From positions 16,060 to 80,059 of the forward strand of contig JAGBGX010000011.1 in the NCBI GenBank assembly GCA_017935745.1: DNA of 64,000 nt, written 5' to 3'. The first letter of the stretch is position 1, and each line of letters opens with the position of its first letter. This document shows positions 34,635 to 42,882 of this stretch, piece by piece. The position numbers and the translations under genes were made by a program. The notes under the pieces were generated by a model. It was not told where the DNA came from. It worked only from the letters and a program-made list of their open reading frames with translations, and made no database searches. Source of the stretch: Treponema sp. (GTDB lineage Bacteria; Spirochaetota; Spirochaetia; Treponematales; Treponemataceae).

Positions 34635-35333
34635 ATGAAGAATTTTTCTATACTGTTTGAAAACCCTGAGATTATTCTGGTGAACAAGGCGGCCGGATTT
34701 TCTGTTCAGGGAGGAGCCGGCATTTCCCATTCGCTTGACGAGTCTCTTTCCCGCCAGCTGGGATATAAAATTCATCTGGTTCACAGGCTTGACAAGGAGA
34801 CTTCAGGAATTCTCATTGTCGCAAAGAGTCCTGCGGCTGCGGCAAAGTGGACGCGGCTGATTTCCTGCGGGCAAGTGCAGAAAGAGTATGCCGCGGTATG
34901 CTTTGGCATTCCTCTGGTGAACGGAAAAAAAAAGCGCGCCGGGAGCCTGCTGGGAACAGTGGAAGCGCACGGAAGAATGCAGGCCGCGGAGACGCAGTTT
35001 GCAGTCCTGTCTGAGTGCCGGGCTGCCATTCCGGGAAATGAAAACGGGGCTGAGCTTGAAATGAGCCTGCTGGGCATAACAATCAGAACAGGACGGATGC
35101 ACCAGATACGGATTCAGATGGCGCAGGCGCAGTGTCCTGTTGCAGCGGATGACAGGCACGGTGACTTTAAGAAAAACAGGCTTGCCCGCGCGCTCGGAAT
35201 CCGGCGGCTTCACCTTGCGTCTGTAAGGCTCACCGTTCCGCTGGACGGCAGGCAGGAAACGTTCTCTGTTCCGCTTCCTGAGCATATGGCCCGGACGGTG
35301 CAGCAGTTTTTCGGCTCTGACACGGATGCATGA
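34635..35333 (+). CDS. RluA-family pseudouridine synthase
   Basis: 232 residues, the catalytic core only, without an S4 domain. The active-site motif HRLDKETSGIL is at residues 50-60 with catalytic Asp53. The C-terminal GRMHQIRIQMA motif is present. Substrate (23S rRNA or tRNA) cannot be assigned, since RluA, RluC and TruC types overlap at this level. The ATG at 34635 has no visible Shine-Dalgarno site and lies 11 bp after the predicted -10 box. Confidence 0.9.
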   Translation: MKNFSILFENPEIILVNKAAGFSVQGGAGISHSLDESLSRQLGYKIHLVHRLDKETSGILIVAKSPAAAAKWTRLISCGQVQKEYAAVCFGIPLVNGKKKRAGSLLGTVEAHGRMQAAETQFAVLSECRAAIPGNENGAELEMSLLGITIRTGRMHQIRIQMAQAQCPVAADDRHGDFKKNRLARALGIRRLHLASVRLTVPLDGRQETFSVPLPEHMARTVQQFFGSDTDA

Positions 35334-35355
35334 TTTTCCGTCAGCGCGCACTCTA

Positions 35356-35393
35356 TTGACGCACTTGTTATTCTTATGGTAAAATATTATACT
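35356..35393 (+). promoter_or_regulatory. Two overlapping predicted promoters for yebC
   Basis: TTGACG (35356) pairs with TAAAAT (35380-35385) at 18 bp. TTGTTA (35365) pairs with TATACT (35388-35393) at 17 bp. Either would give a leader of roughly 20-30 nt with a GAGGAG site. Confidence 0.55.
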
Positions 35394-35419
35394 TATTCGT
35401 ATTTATAGAGGAGTTCCGT

Positions 35420-36163
35420 ATGTCAGGACACAGTAAATGGTCAACTATTAAGCATGCAAAAGGCATTGCTGATGCAAAACGCGGCGCGCTTTTCACAAAA
35501 TTCATAAAGGAAATTTCTATTGCTGCAAAAATGGGCGGCGGCGATCCGGATACAAACCCTCGTCTGCGCACAGCGATGCTGAAGGCAAAGGCAGCGTCCA
35601 TGCCCAAGGATAATATTGAGCGTGCAATAAAGAAAGGAACGGGCGAGCTTGGCGCGGTTTCCTACGAAGAGCTTGTGTATGAAGGATATGCTCCAGGCGG
35701 AGTTGCTGTTCTTGTGGAAGTTCTTACAGACAACAAGAACCGTGCGGCTGCTGATGTGCGCAACGTGTTTAACAAGAACGGCGGAAACCTCGGCACTACA
35801 GGCTCCACAAGCCGCATGTTTGAGCGCAAGGGAGTCATTGAGTATGATGCTGAAAAAGTCAGCGAAGATGATGTGATGAGCGTGGCTGTTGAAGCCGGCG
35901 CGGAAGATGTTGTGAATGAAGACGGTGTCATCACTGTTACAACAGATCCTGCGTCCTTTGATACTGTCCTTGAAGCGCTTCAGGCCAAGGAATGGGAGAC
36001 CCTTTCTGCCGCAGTTTCAATGGTTCCGTTTAACTATACAGCAGTTGATGCGGAGACAGCGAAAAAAGTGCAGAAGCTTCTGGACAAGCTGGAAGAAAAT
36101 GACGATGTTCAGAACGTGTATTCCACGGTCGAGTATCCTGACGACTTTGATCCTGAGTCATAA
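35420..36163 (+). CDS. yebC: YebC/PmpR-family (TACO1-like) protein
   Basis: 247 residues. The N-terminal [14 protein letters not shown] signature and the [18 protein letters not shown] stretch define the family throughout. Once annotated as a transcriptional regulator, the family is now linked to relief of ribosome stalling, as for TACO1 and Bacillus YebC. GAGGAG precedes the ATG. It lies 75 bp upstream of ruvC, the common bacterial order yebC-ruvC. Confidence 0.97.
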   Translation: MSGHSKWSTIKHAKGIADAKRGALFTKFIKEISIAAKMGGGDPDTNPRLRTAMLKAKAASMPKDNIERAIKKGTGELGAVSYEELVYEGYAPGGVAVLVEVLTDNKNRAAADVRNVFNKNGGNLGTTGSTSRMFERKGVIEYDAEKVSEDDVMSVAVEAGAEDVVNEDGVITVTTDPASFDTVLEALQAKEWETLSAAVSMVPFNYTAVDAETAKKVQKLLDKLEENDDVQNVYSTVEYPDDFDPES

Positions 36164-36237
36164 AAAAGCACCAGTTTTTCCCTGGGCATTGTCCGCTGCC
36201 GCTATGCTGCGGAAGCACATGGTGCAGGATTCATAAC

Positions 36238-36720
36238 GTGCGTCTGCGGCGTGTTATAGGGATTGATCCCGGGCTTGCAAACACTGGGTTCGGGATTGTT
36301 GACTGCGAAAATTCCAGGCTGTCTCTTGTCAGCTACGGTGTCATACAGACGGACAGCCGGGATTCCCATGAAATACGGCTTCTGTCTATCTACAACAGGA
36401 TTCTTGCGGTTATTGATGAATTCAGGCCGACAGAAGCTGAAATGGAGACGCTCTTTTTTGCACGGAACACAACAAGCGCTCTTGCGGTTGCCGAGGCAAA
36501 AGGAGTTGTGACGCTGTGCCTTGCCCAGCAGGGAATTCCGCTGTCTCTGTATGCCCCGAACCAGATAAAAAGCGCTGTCACTGGGAGCAAGGGCGCTGAC
36601 AAGAGCACAGTGGAGCGGTATGTGCAGATTCTGCTGGGACTGAAGGAGCCTCCTGAGCCGGATCATGCAGCAGATGCCCTTGCCGGAGCCATAACGCATC
36701 TTCATTTTACATTTTCGTGA
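36238..36720 (+). CDS. ruvC: Holliday-junction resolvase RuvC
   Basis: 160 residues, normal length. The four acidic catalytic residues are visible: Asp in GIDPG (residue 10), Glu in EAEMETLFF, and the C-terminal pair in PDHAADALAGA. Starts with GTG 36238 with AGGA about 9 bases upstream. ruvA and ruvB are not in the window. The last 14 bp overlap the end of a convergent gene. Confidence 0.95.
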   Translation: MRLRRVIGIDPGLANTGFGIVDCENSRLSLVSYGVIQTDSRDSHEIRLLSIYNRILAVIDEFRPTEAEMETLFFARNTTSALAVAEAKGVVTLCLAQQGIPLSLYAPNQIKSAVTGSKGADKSTVERYVQILLGLKEPPEPDHAADALAGAITHLHFTFS

Positions 36721-37426
36721 CTGAATACAGGCGGAACCGTCCTTTTTTCCCCGATACAGCAAGAATGCCGAGCCTTGCATAAAGCCATATCATTATGCAG
36801 GAATCCGCGGGCTTTATCCGGCTGTCTTCTGCCTTTAAAAGCGTGAAGAATTCCTTTGATGTGAACTGCTGCGGAAGGTCTTTCGGCAGCAGCGCTTCGT
36901 ATGCTCTCCTTCCGTGGAGAACAACTGTGTTTCCAATCTGTTCAAGCCGCTTTCCAGTCTTTATCCACGCTTTTTTGAACCGTCTGCGCCTGTTTCTGGA
37001 CTGAACCGGCTCTGTTCCGGCTGTGCGTTCTTCCGTGACTTCCACTTCGAGGATTTCAAGCGTGAACTGTGCGCTCAGCAGCACTGGCGCGAGGGATGAC
37101 AGTTCCCGGAATACGGAGCGCACGCCTTTTTTTGCGGGGCTTTTGCGCCGTGATGTTTTTCCTGTGGCTTTGCTGAATGTTTCAATATATTTTACGGCAG
37201 CCACCGGGTAGACGACTTTCACTTTCCGGCCCTGCCCGATGAAGAATTCCGTCTTTTTCAGCAGGCGTCCCAGCGTTCCTGTCTGAATTTCAATGATTTC
37301 CCCGCCGGGAGCCGCTATGTCCGCAATGTACGGCCCGCATGCCGCTTCCTCTGTTCCGCCGCTTTGCGCGCAGTACAGGGCCTTCAGCGCCTTGTGAAGG
37401 TGCGTTTCGTTCAGTGTGTTTATCAT
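36707..37426 (-). CDS. Uncharacterised protein with nuclease-like N-terminal motif
   Basis: 239 residues. The N-terminal half has LHKALKALYC, then YIADIAAPGGEIIEIQT and a following Lys-rich stretch (RLLKKTEFF). This spacing of Asp, Glu-x-Gln and Lys resembles a PD-(D/E)xK nuclease core; the assignment is structural guesswork. The middle is strongly basic (RNRRRRFKKAW). The C-terminal part resembles a helix-turn-helix (QQFTSKEFFTLLKA, then LGILAVSGKKGRF like a wing). I recognise no named family. It converges on ruvC with a 14-bp overlap and is divergent from mraZ. Confidence 0.6.
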   Translation of the reverse strand: MINTLNETHLHKALKALYCAQSGGTEEAACGPYIADIAAPGGEIIEIQTGTLGRLLKKTEFFIGQGRKVKVVYPVAAVKYIETFSKATGKTSRRKSPAKKGVRSVFRELSSLAPVLLSAQFTLEILEVEVTEERTAGTEPVQSRNRRRRFKKAWIKTGKRLEQIGNTVVLHGRRAYEALLPKDLPQQFTSKEFFTLLKAEDSRIKPADSCIMIWLYARLGILAVSGKKGRFRLYSVTKM

Positions 37427-37532
37427 GCGCTATTGGAACGGTAAAGGAAAATCTGCTGAACCTCAACTATACACTTTGTAAGTGCGTCTGAAAAATTAGT
37501 TTATAAAAACGTATTATCGGGCTGTTTTTGCA

Positions 37533-37560
37533 TTGACATTACCGTAAATTTGCATAAAAT
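37533..37560 (+). promoter_or_regulatory. Predicted promoter of the mraZ division cluster
   Basis: TTGACA (37533-37538) and TAAAAT (37555-37560) are 16 bp apart, the same design as the cheA promoter. The start point near 37567 falls just before the MraZ operator. Confidence 0.7.
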
Positions 37561-37569
37561 GATATGTGA

Positions 37570-37604
37570 GTGGGAAATAGTGGGGGAAAGTGGTGGATAG
37601 TGGC
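37570..37604 (+). promoter_or_regulatory. MraZ autoregulatory operator (four 10-bp-spaced GTGG repeats)
   Basis: GTGG occurs at 37570, 37580, 37590 and 37600, exactly one helical turn apart. The first two are the full TGGG core. MraZ of other bacteria binds TGGGN repeats separated by 5 nt, so this is an expected autoregulation site. Confidence 0.85.
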
Positions 37605-38048
37605 ATGGAAATGCTCTTCGGCGAGTACAGCAACACATTGGATGAAAAGGGAAGAATCCTGTTTCCAGCGAAGCTGCGCGGTGTGTTGCGGCAGGAGTCT
37701 GTTGTTGTAACGCAAGGGCTTGACCGCTGTCTCATGCTTTTCACCATTGACGAATGGATGTCGCTCAACAGGAAAATTGTAGAGTCTGCGTCCTTGTTTA
37801 ACGATCAGAAGCGGCTTGTCATGCGGCGCTTTATTGCTCCGGCGCAGAAAATCGATTTTGACAGGACAGGGCGGCTTTCCATTCCCCAGTCTCTCAGGGA
37901 CTACGCAGGGCTTAAGAGCGAATGCACAATCCTCGGCATCAACAGGTATATGGAGCTGTGGGATTCAGAAAGCTACCGGGCGTACCTTGAGAAAACAGAA
38001 AGTTCATTCCTTCAGGCTGCTGAAAGCATGGGCGATATTCTGATGTGA
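37605..38048 (+). CDS. mraZ: Transcriptional regulator MraZ
   Basis: About 147 residues: two AbrB-like swapped-hairpin domains, starting MLFGEYSNTLDEKGRILFPA and repeated as FDRTGRLSIPQSLRDY. It normally represses its own division cluster. Start choice is unresolved: GTG 37590 or 37593 has GGGGGA upstream but lies inside the operator; ATG 37605 and ATG 37611 fit the family N-terminus but have weak sites. First gene of the cluster; rsmH starts 13 bp later. Confidence 0.93.
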   Translation: MEMLFGEYSNTLDEKGRILFPAKLRGVLRQESVVVTQGLDRCLMLFTIDEWMSLNRKIVESASLFNDQKRLVMRRFIAPAQKIDFDRTGRLSIPQSLRDYAGLKSECTILGINRYMELWDSESYRAYLEKTESSFLQAAESMGDILM

Positions 38049-38061
38049 AGCTGGAAGAGAT

Positions 38062-39036
38062 ATGGAAATTGTTCACACGCCGGTGCTTTTGCAGGAATGC
38101 CTCAGATATCTGTCTCCTGAAGGCGAGCCGTATGAAAAGGACGCCTTTATGATTGACTGTACGCTGGGCGAAGGCGGGCATTCATTCGGCTTCCTTGAAT
38201 CGTATCCGTCGCTCAGAATAAAAGGGATTGATGCTGACAGCGTGATTCAGGAGCGCGCGCGTGAGCGGCTTGCACCGTTTGCCGGCCGCATGAGCTTTTA
38301 CAGCGGATGGTTTGATGAATTTTTCCGCGGATATGCGGAGATGCGGCGGCCCGACCTGATTCTGTTTGACCTCGGAATCAGCGTGTTCCACTATGAGCGC
38401 AGCGGACGCGGATTTTCCTTCCGGCATGACGAGGCTCTTGACATGAGGCTGAACCCTGCGTCCGGGGAAAGCGCGTGCGACATTGTAAACGGAATGACAG
38501 AGGCGCAGCTTGCGGATATGATCTATCTGTATTCAGATGAAAAATACTCGCGCAGAATTGCGGCTGCCATTGTCCGTGCGCGGAGCCTGTGCAGGATAAC
38601 GTCTGCCAGTGTTTTGGCCGATATTATATATGACGCAGTTCCGGCTCAGTACCGGCATGGCGCAATCCATCCTGCCACACGGACATTTCAGGCTCTGCGG
38701 ATTCAAGTGAACGGCGAGCTGAAGCGGCTTTCAGAGGCCGTCCACGGGGCGTTTTCTGTCCTGAATGCGGGCGGAAAAATGGGCGTGATAACGTTCCATT
38801 CCCTGGAAGACAGGATTGTAAAGAACTATTTTCGGAACCTCGGGAAGGCATGCGTGTGTCCGCCGGAAGTTCCGTCATGCGTATGCGGCGGCAGTCCGTG
38901 CGCGGAGCTTTTGACGCGGAAGCCTGCGGAGCCTTCGGCAGAGGAAATCAGCCGGAATCCTCCGTCACGCAGCGCAAAGCTCAGGGTTGTCAGGAAAATC
39001 CGGGATCCTGAGGAAATCCGCCGCTGCAAGCTATGA
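38062..39036 (+). CDS. rsmH: 16S rRNA (cytosine-1402-N4)-methyltransferase
   Basis: 324 residues. The family start HTPVLLQECLRYL, SAM-binding DCTLGEGGHS, LILFDLGIS and the C-terminal ITFHSLEDRIVKNYF are all present. Methylates N4 of C1402 in the ribosomal P site. GGAAGAG lies before the ATG. In the second position of the mraZ cluster as in most bacteria. Confidence 0.97.
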   Translation: MEIVHTPVLLQECLRYLSPEGEPYEKDAFMIDCTLGEGGHSFGFLESYPSLRIKGIDADSVIQERARERLAPFAGRMSFYSGWFDEFFRGYAEMRRPDLILFDLGISVFHYERSGRGFSFRHDEALDMRLNPASGESACDIVNGMTEAQLADMIYLYSDEKYSRRIAAAIVRARSLCRITSASVLADIIYDAVPAQYRHGAIHPATRTFQALRIQVNGELKRLSEAVHGAFSVLNAGGKMGVITFHSLEDRIVKNYFRNLGKACVCPPEVPSCVCGGSPCAELLTRKPAEPSAEEISRNPPSRSAKLRVVRKIRDPEEIRRCKL

Positions 39037-39088
39037 GAAAACAGGAAGCGGCTTCGGCTTGCGCCCGCTGTGAAAAGGAGATGAAGGT

Positions 39089-39394
39089 ATGGCTGACAGA
39101 AAAATAGACTGCATTTTAAAGAATCTGCTCATGATTGCTCTTGCGCTTGGAATTCCGGGGCTTCTGATTTTTAACGGAATTCAGTCAGGCAAGTACCGCA
39201 CCTTGCGGAAGGAAGTTGCCGAGCTGGAGAAGAGGCAGGAGCGGCTGATTGAGGAAAATAAAAAGCTGATAACAGACATAAGCGTCCTTTCAAGCTCCGA
39301 CAGAATTGAAACCATTGCAGAAAACGACCTTGGAATGCGGAAGGCAGAAACTGAAGAGATTGTCCGTGTTGAAATAAGGAAAAAGGGAAAATGA
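39089..39394 (+). CDS. ftsL: FtsL/DivIC-like cell-division protein
   Basis: 101 residues of bitopic membrane protein: a short cytoplasmic start, one membrane helix (LLMIALALGIPGLLIFNGI) and a periplasmic leucine-zipper coiled coil (residues 40-75). A C-terminal IETIAENDLGMRKAE motif is typical of the FtsL/FtsB superfamily. Position between rsmH and murF favours FtsL. It would join FtsQ in the divisome. AAGGAG precedes the ATG. The stop overlaps murF by 4 bp. Confidence 0.85.
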   Translation: MADRKIDCILKNLLMIALALGIPGLLIFNGIQSGKYRTLRKEVAELEKRQERLIEENKKLITDISVLSSSDRIETIAENDLGMRKAETEEIVRVEIRKKGK

Positions 39395-40821
39395 CAGAAA
39401 CTGATTCGCTTTTGACAATGGATGAAATTCTTCCTGCTGTTTGCGGCGCTCATGTCCTTGGCAGCGGGCCGTTCAGTTTTACTTCTGTCAGGACGGACAG
39501 CCGCCTTGTTGAAAAAGGCTCGCTTTTTGTTCCTCTTGCAGGTGAAAAGCAGGACGGACATGCGTTTATTCCTCAGGCTGCTGAGCGCGGCGCATCGGCG
39601 GTTTTTATCCGCATGAAAAACTTTGAGGAAGACAGCGGATTTTTTGTTGAGATTTTTAAGAAGCATCCGTCAGTGCATTTTATTGCTGTGGAAAATACGC
39701 TGGCTGCCTTGCAGCAGGCTGCGGGCCGCTATGTGGAGCAGTTTCCGCGCCTGATAAAAATTGCAGTCACAGGCTCGAGCGGAAAAACGACAGTGAAGGA
39801 AATGCTGGCTTCAATTCTTTCCCGCAGATACAGCGTGATTTCCAACAAGGGGAATTTAAACAGCGAGACCGGGCTGCCGCTTTCAGTCTTTGAAATCAGA
39901 AAGGAGCATGAGTGCGGCATTTTTGAGATGGGAATGAACAGGGAGCATGAGATTGCTGAAATTGCAGCTGTGTTCAAGCCGCGGTTCGCAGTTATAACAA
40001 ACATCGGAACAGCGCATATCGGCTGTCTGGGAAGCCGGGAAGCCATTGCGCGGGAAAAGGCGAACGTTTTTAATCATTTCCACGGATTCGGAACCGCAGT
40101 GATTCCGTATGATGATGACTTTGCAGATTTTCTCAGGGAGCAGGCTGAAGGAAAAACCGTTCTGTATGGAAAGGACTCTGAAACAGTGCAGTACAAGGAA
40201 GATCTCGGGCTGCATGGAACAAGGCTTTCTATCGGAGGAATTGAAACAGTACTTGCGCTTCCGGGAAAGCACAACTACAGGAACGCGCTCGCGGCAATTG
40301 CGCTTGCACAGGTGCTCGGGCTGTCCGCCGAAGAAATTTCACAGGGACTGCAGAGCCTTGTGCCGCTGTCCGGCCGCGGAGAAGTTATTGAAGGAGCGTA
40401 CACGGTTGTGCAGGACTGCTACAATGCAAATCCTGATTCAATGGAAAAATCAGTTTCATTTTTTTCATCACTGGAAGTTCCTGAAGGAGCAAAGAAAATT
40501 CTTGTTCTGGGCGACATGCTTGAACTTGGCGCAGATTCAGTCCGTCAGCATGAAGAGGCGGGACTTGCGGCTGCCCGTGCCCGTGCAGACATGATTATCT
40601 TTATTGGAACGGAAATGAAAGCAGCGTTCAGCGCGGCAAAGGATGCATGTGCAAAAAAAATGATTTTTATTGAAGGGAATTCTGACGAGGCCATGAGGAA
40701 AGCCGCCCTTGAGATACGGGATTTTTCTCCTGAGCATAGAAAGACTGCTGTTCTTTTAAAAGGATCGCGCGGCATGGGGCTTGAGCGGATAACTGGAATG
40801 CTGCTTGGAGAAGACAGATGA
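39391..40821 (+). CDS. murF: UDP-N-acetylmuramoyl-tripeptide-D-Ala-D-Ala ligase
   Basis: 476 residues, Mur ligase family. The ATP-binding loop VTGSSGKTTVKEML lies near residue 130, the central domain has GIFEMGMNREHEI and the C-terminal domain contains VVQDCYNANPDSM, diagnostic for MurF. It completes the cytoplasmic UDP-MurNAc-pentapeptide. Overlaps ftsL and ftsW by 4 bp each, so translation is chained. Confidence 0.96.
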   Translation: MTETDSLLTMDEILPAVCGAHVLGSGPFSFTSVRTDSRLVEKGSLFVPLAGEKQDGHAFIPQAAERGASAVFIRMKNFEEDSGFFVEIFKKHPSVHFIAVENTLAALQQAAGRYVEQFPRLIKIAVTGSSGKTTVKEMLASILSRRYSVISNKGNLNSETGLPLSVFEIRKEHECGIFEMGMNREHEIAEIAAVFKPRFAVITNIGTAHIGCLGSREAIAREKANVFNHFHGFGTAVIPYDDDFADFLREQAEGKTVLYGKDSETVQYKEDLGLHGTRLSIGGIETVLALPGKHNYRNALAAIALAQVLGLSAEEISQGLQSLVPLSGRGEVIEGAYTVVQDCYNANPDSMEKSVSFFSSLEVPEGAKKILVLGDMLELGADSVRQHEEAGLAAARARADMIIFIGTEMKAAFSAAKDACAKKMIFIEGNSDEAMRKAALEIRDFSPEHRKTAVLLKGSRGMGLERITGMLLGEDR

Positions 40822-42026
40822 ACGGATACCGTTTTTTTCCTGACCGTCCTTTGATGAATTACAGGAAACGAGACACGCTTTTTTTTGTCTGCGTCATCCT
40901 GCTCTGGGGGCTTGGAATTTTCACTTTGTATATATGCACGCCGGGTGTAGGCGAGCGGTTCTTCAGGAATAAAAATTATTTTCTTTACCGCCAGCTTGCC
41001 TGCTCTGTCCTTGGCTTTGCCGGCTTCTTCTTTTTTGCTATTGTGCCAGTCAGAGTGATACGCAGATGTGTCTTTGCGCTTGCGCTTGTTTCGCTTGCAC
41101 TGTGCCTGCTTGCCCTGTTTCCGGGAATTGGAAGCGAACGCAAAGGCGCTTCCCGGTGGATTGTGATTCCGCACATCGTAACATTCCAGCCTTCAGAGCT
41201 GGTGAAATTTTCACTTGTGCTGTATCTGGCGCATATGTTCGATGCGCATTCAGCTGAGTATGAAGAAAGCTCAAAGGAATTCATTTATCCTGTTGCGGCG
41301 CTTCTGGCGTTTGTCATTGTGATTTTATGCCAGCGCGACTTGTCTACGGGCGCGTTCATCTTTTGCATCGGCATTGCAATGTTTATTTTGTCAGGGGCAT
41401 CCCTCAAGTGGCTGATTCCGTTTTCAACGCTTGTCATTCCTGCATCCCTGATTTTAATCTGCACTGAAGTGTACCGTCTGAACAGAATCCTTGCGTTTTT
41501 CCGTCCTGATGAATTTGCGCTGACGGCAGGCTATCAGACTTCAGCTTCTGAGCGGGCGATTGTTTCCGGCGGCGTCTGGGGAGTGGGAACGGGAGCCGGG
41601 CTTGAAAAAATTTCCGGCATTCCTGAAATTCAGACAGACTATATTTTTGCCGGCTGGGCTGCTTCCATGGGGCTGCTCGGCGTGACGTGCTATTTCCTTT
41701 TGCTTGCGGTTTTTGCATTCCGCGGATTCAGCATTGCCGTGCACTGCCCGAACCGCTTTGCGGCGTATTCCGCGTTCGGCTGCACGCTTTCGATTTTCTG
41801 CCAGTCTGTCTTTAACTGCGCGGTTGTCTGCGGCGCTTCTCCGACAACAGGAATTCCGCTTCCGTTTTTTTCATCGGGAGGCTCTTCGCTTATTGTCACG
41901 CTGTGCATGTGCGGATTTATTATAAATGCATCGCATTGCGGAGCCGATAAAGAAACCGGGAATGAATCAAATGCTGCGCTTGAAGAAAGGGAAAGCATAG
42001 GCGGGGTGGTTGTTGAATATGAGTGA
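40818..42026 (+). CDS. ftsW: Cell-division SEDS glycosyltransferase FtsW
   Basis: 402 residues with about ten membrane helices. The SEDS signatures are present: RWI near FQPSELVKFSLVLYLAH, the GVGTGAGLEKISGIPEIQTDYIFA loop and PTTGIPLPFFSSGGSSLI. Polymerises septal lipid II together with a class B PBP; no such PBP (FtsI) is encoded in this cluster. Overlaps murF by 4 bp and ftsQ by 8 bp. Confidence 0.95.
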   Translation: MNGYRFFPDRPLMNYRKRDTLFFVCVILLWGLGIFTLYICTPGVGERFFRNKNYFLYRQLACSVLGFAGFFFFAIVPVRVIRRCVFALALVSLALCLLALFPGIGSERKGASRWIVIPHIVTFQPSELVKFSLVLYLAHMFDAHSAEYEESSKEFIYPVAALLAFVIVILCQRDLSTGAFIFCIGIAMFILSGASLKWLIPFSTLVIPASLILICTEVYRLNRILAFFRPDEFALTAGYQTSASERAIVSGGVWGVGTGAGLEKISGIPEIQTDYIFAGWAASMGLLGVTCYFLLLAVFAFRGFSIAVHCPNRFAAYSAFGCTLSIFCQSVFNCAVVCGASPTTGIPLPFFSSGGSSLIVTLCMCGFIINASHCGADKETGNESNAALEERESIGGVVVEYE

Positions 42027-42870
42027 TGCGGCAGTTTCTCAGTTTGATGAATTTTTTACAGACGGGGCGCGCTTTGAGTCCGCTGTTCCCCAGTCCGGGC
42101 AGCAGAAAAAAGCGAAGGATAAGAAAGTCACGGCGCTTAAGATTATTGTTGCTGTCCTCGGATTTTTTCTGCTTGTCGAAGGGCTTGTCTATTCCCTGGT
42201 GATTCCCTGCTTCAGCCAGCCGTCTGTTGTGTATGAAGGGCTGAGCCTTGCTTCCAGGGAGGCGGTTTCAGCGAAGCTTGCTCCGCTTGCCGGCGCACCG
42301 TGGTCTAGGTTTGACACGGAAAAGGCTGTCGCGCTGCTCAGCTCAGTTTCCTGCATAGAAAGCGTTTCCGTGGACAAGCAGTTTCCAGACAAGGTGTTTG
42401 TTTCTGTAAAGGAGCGGCTTCCTGTCGCCAAAACGATTCTTTCAGTAAACGGCAGGTCAAAGCCTGTTCAAATCGATGAAAATTGTGTATTATTTGGTAT
42501 GCAGGCAGATGCAGCAGAGCAGGACAATTCAATTCCGCTCATTTCAGGGATTCCTGTTGATGCTCTTCAGGAAGGCATGAGGCTTCCTGCGAAGTACCGT
42601 GTGCTGATGGAGCAGATTGCAGCCATAAGAAAGCTTCCGCAGAAATATTTTGCGGCGATTTCTGAAATTCAGGTTGTGCCCAAGGAATACGGAAACTATG
42701 AGCTTGCTCTGTATCCGACTCAGGCGAAGGTGCGGGTTCTTACTGACCGCTCCCTTACTGAAGACGCGCTGAAGTACATGATGGTTGTGCTTGACGTTGT
42801 CAATTCAATTGAGCCGGATGTTGTGGAAGTCGATTTGCGCTATGACTCGCTTTCATACAGATGCCGCTGA
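42019..42870 (+). CDS. ftsQ: Cell-division protein FtsQ
   Basis: About 283 residues: a roughly 35-residue basic cytoplasmic part, one membrane helix (ALKIIVAVLGFFLLVEGLVY), a POTRA domain (PSVVYEGLSLASREAVSAKL, SSVSCIESVSVDKQFPDKVF) and a FtsQ-type C-terminal domain. Sequence conservation is low, as is usual; topology, POTRA and position support the call. The ATG at 42019 sits after GGGGTGG; TTG codons at 42010 and 42013 are alternatives. Confidence 0.88.
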   Translation: MSDAAVSQFDEFFTDGARFESAVPQSGQQKKAKDKKVTALKIIVAVLGFFLLVEGLVYSLVIPCFSQPSVVYEGLSLASREAVSAKLAPLAGAPWSRFDTEKAVALLSSVSCIESVSVDKQFPDKVFVSVKERLPVAKTILSVNGRSKPVQIDENCVLFGMQADAAEQDNSIPLISGIPVDALQEGMRLPAKYRVLMEQIAAIRKLPQKYFAAISEIQVVPKEYGNYELALYPTQAKVRVLTDRSLTEDALKYMMVVLDVVNSIEPDVVEVDLRYDSLSYRCR

Positions 42871-42882
42871 GTGAGGAGTATT

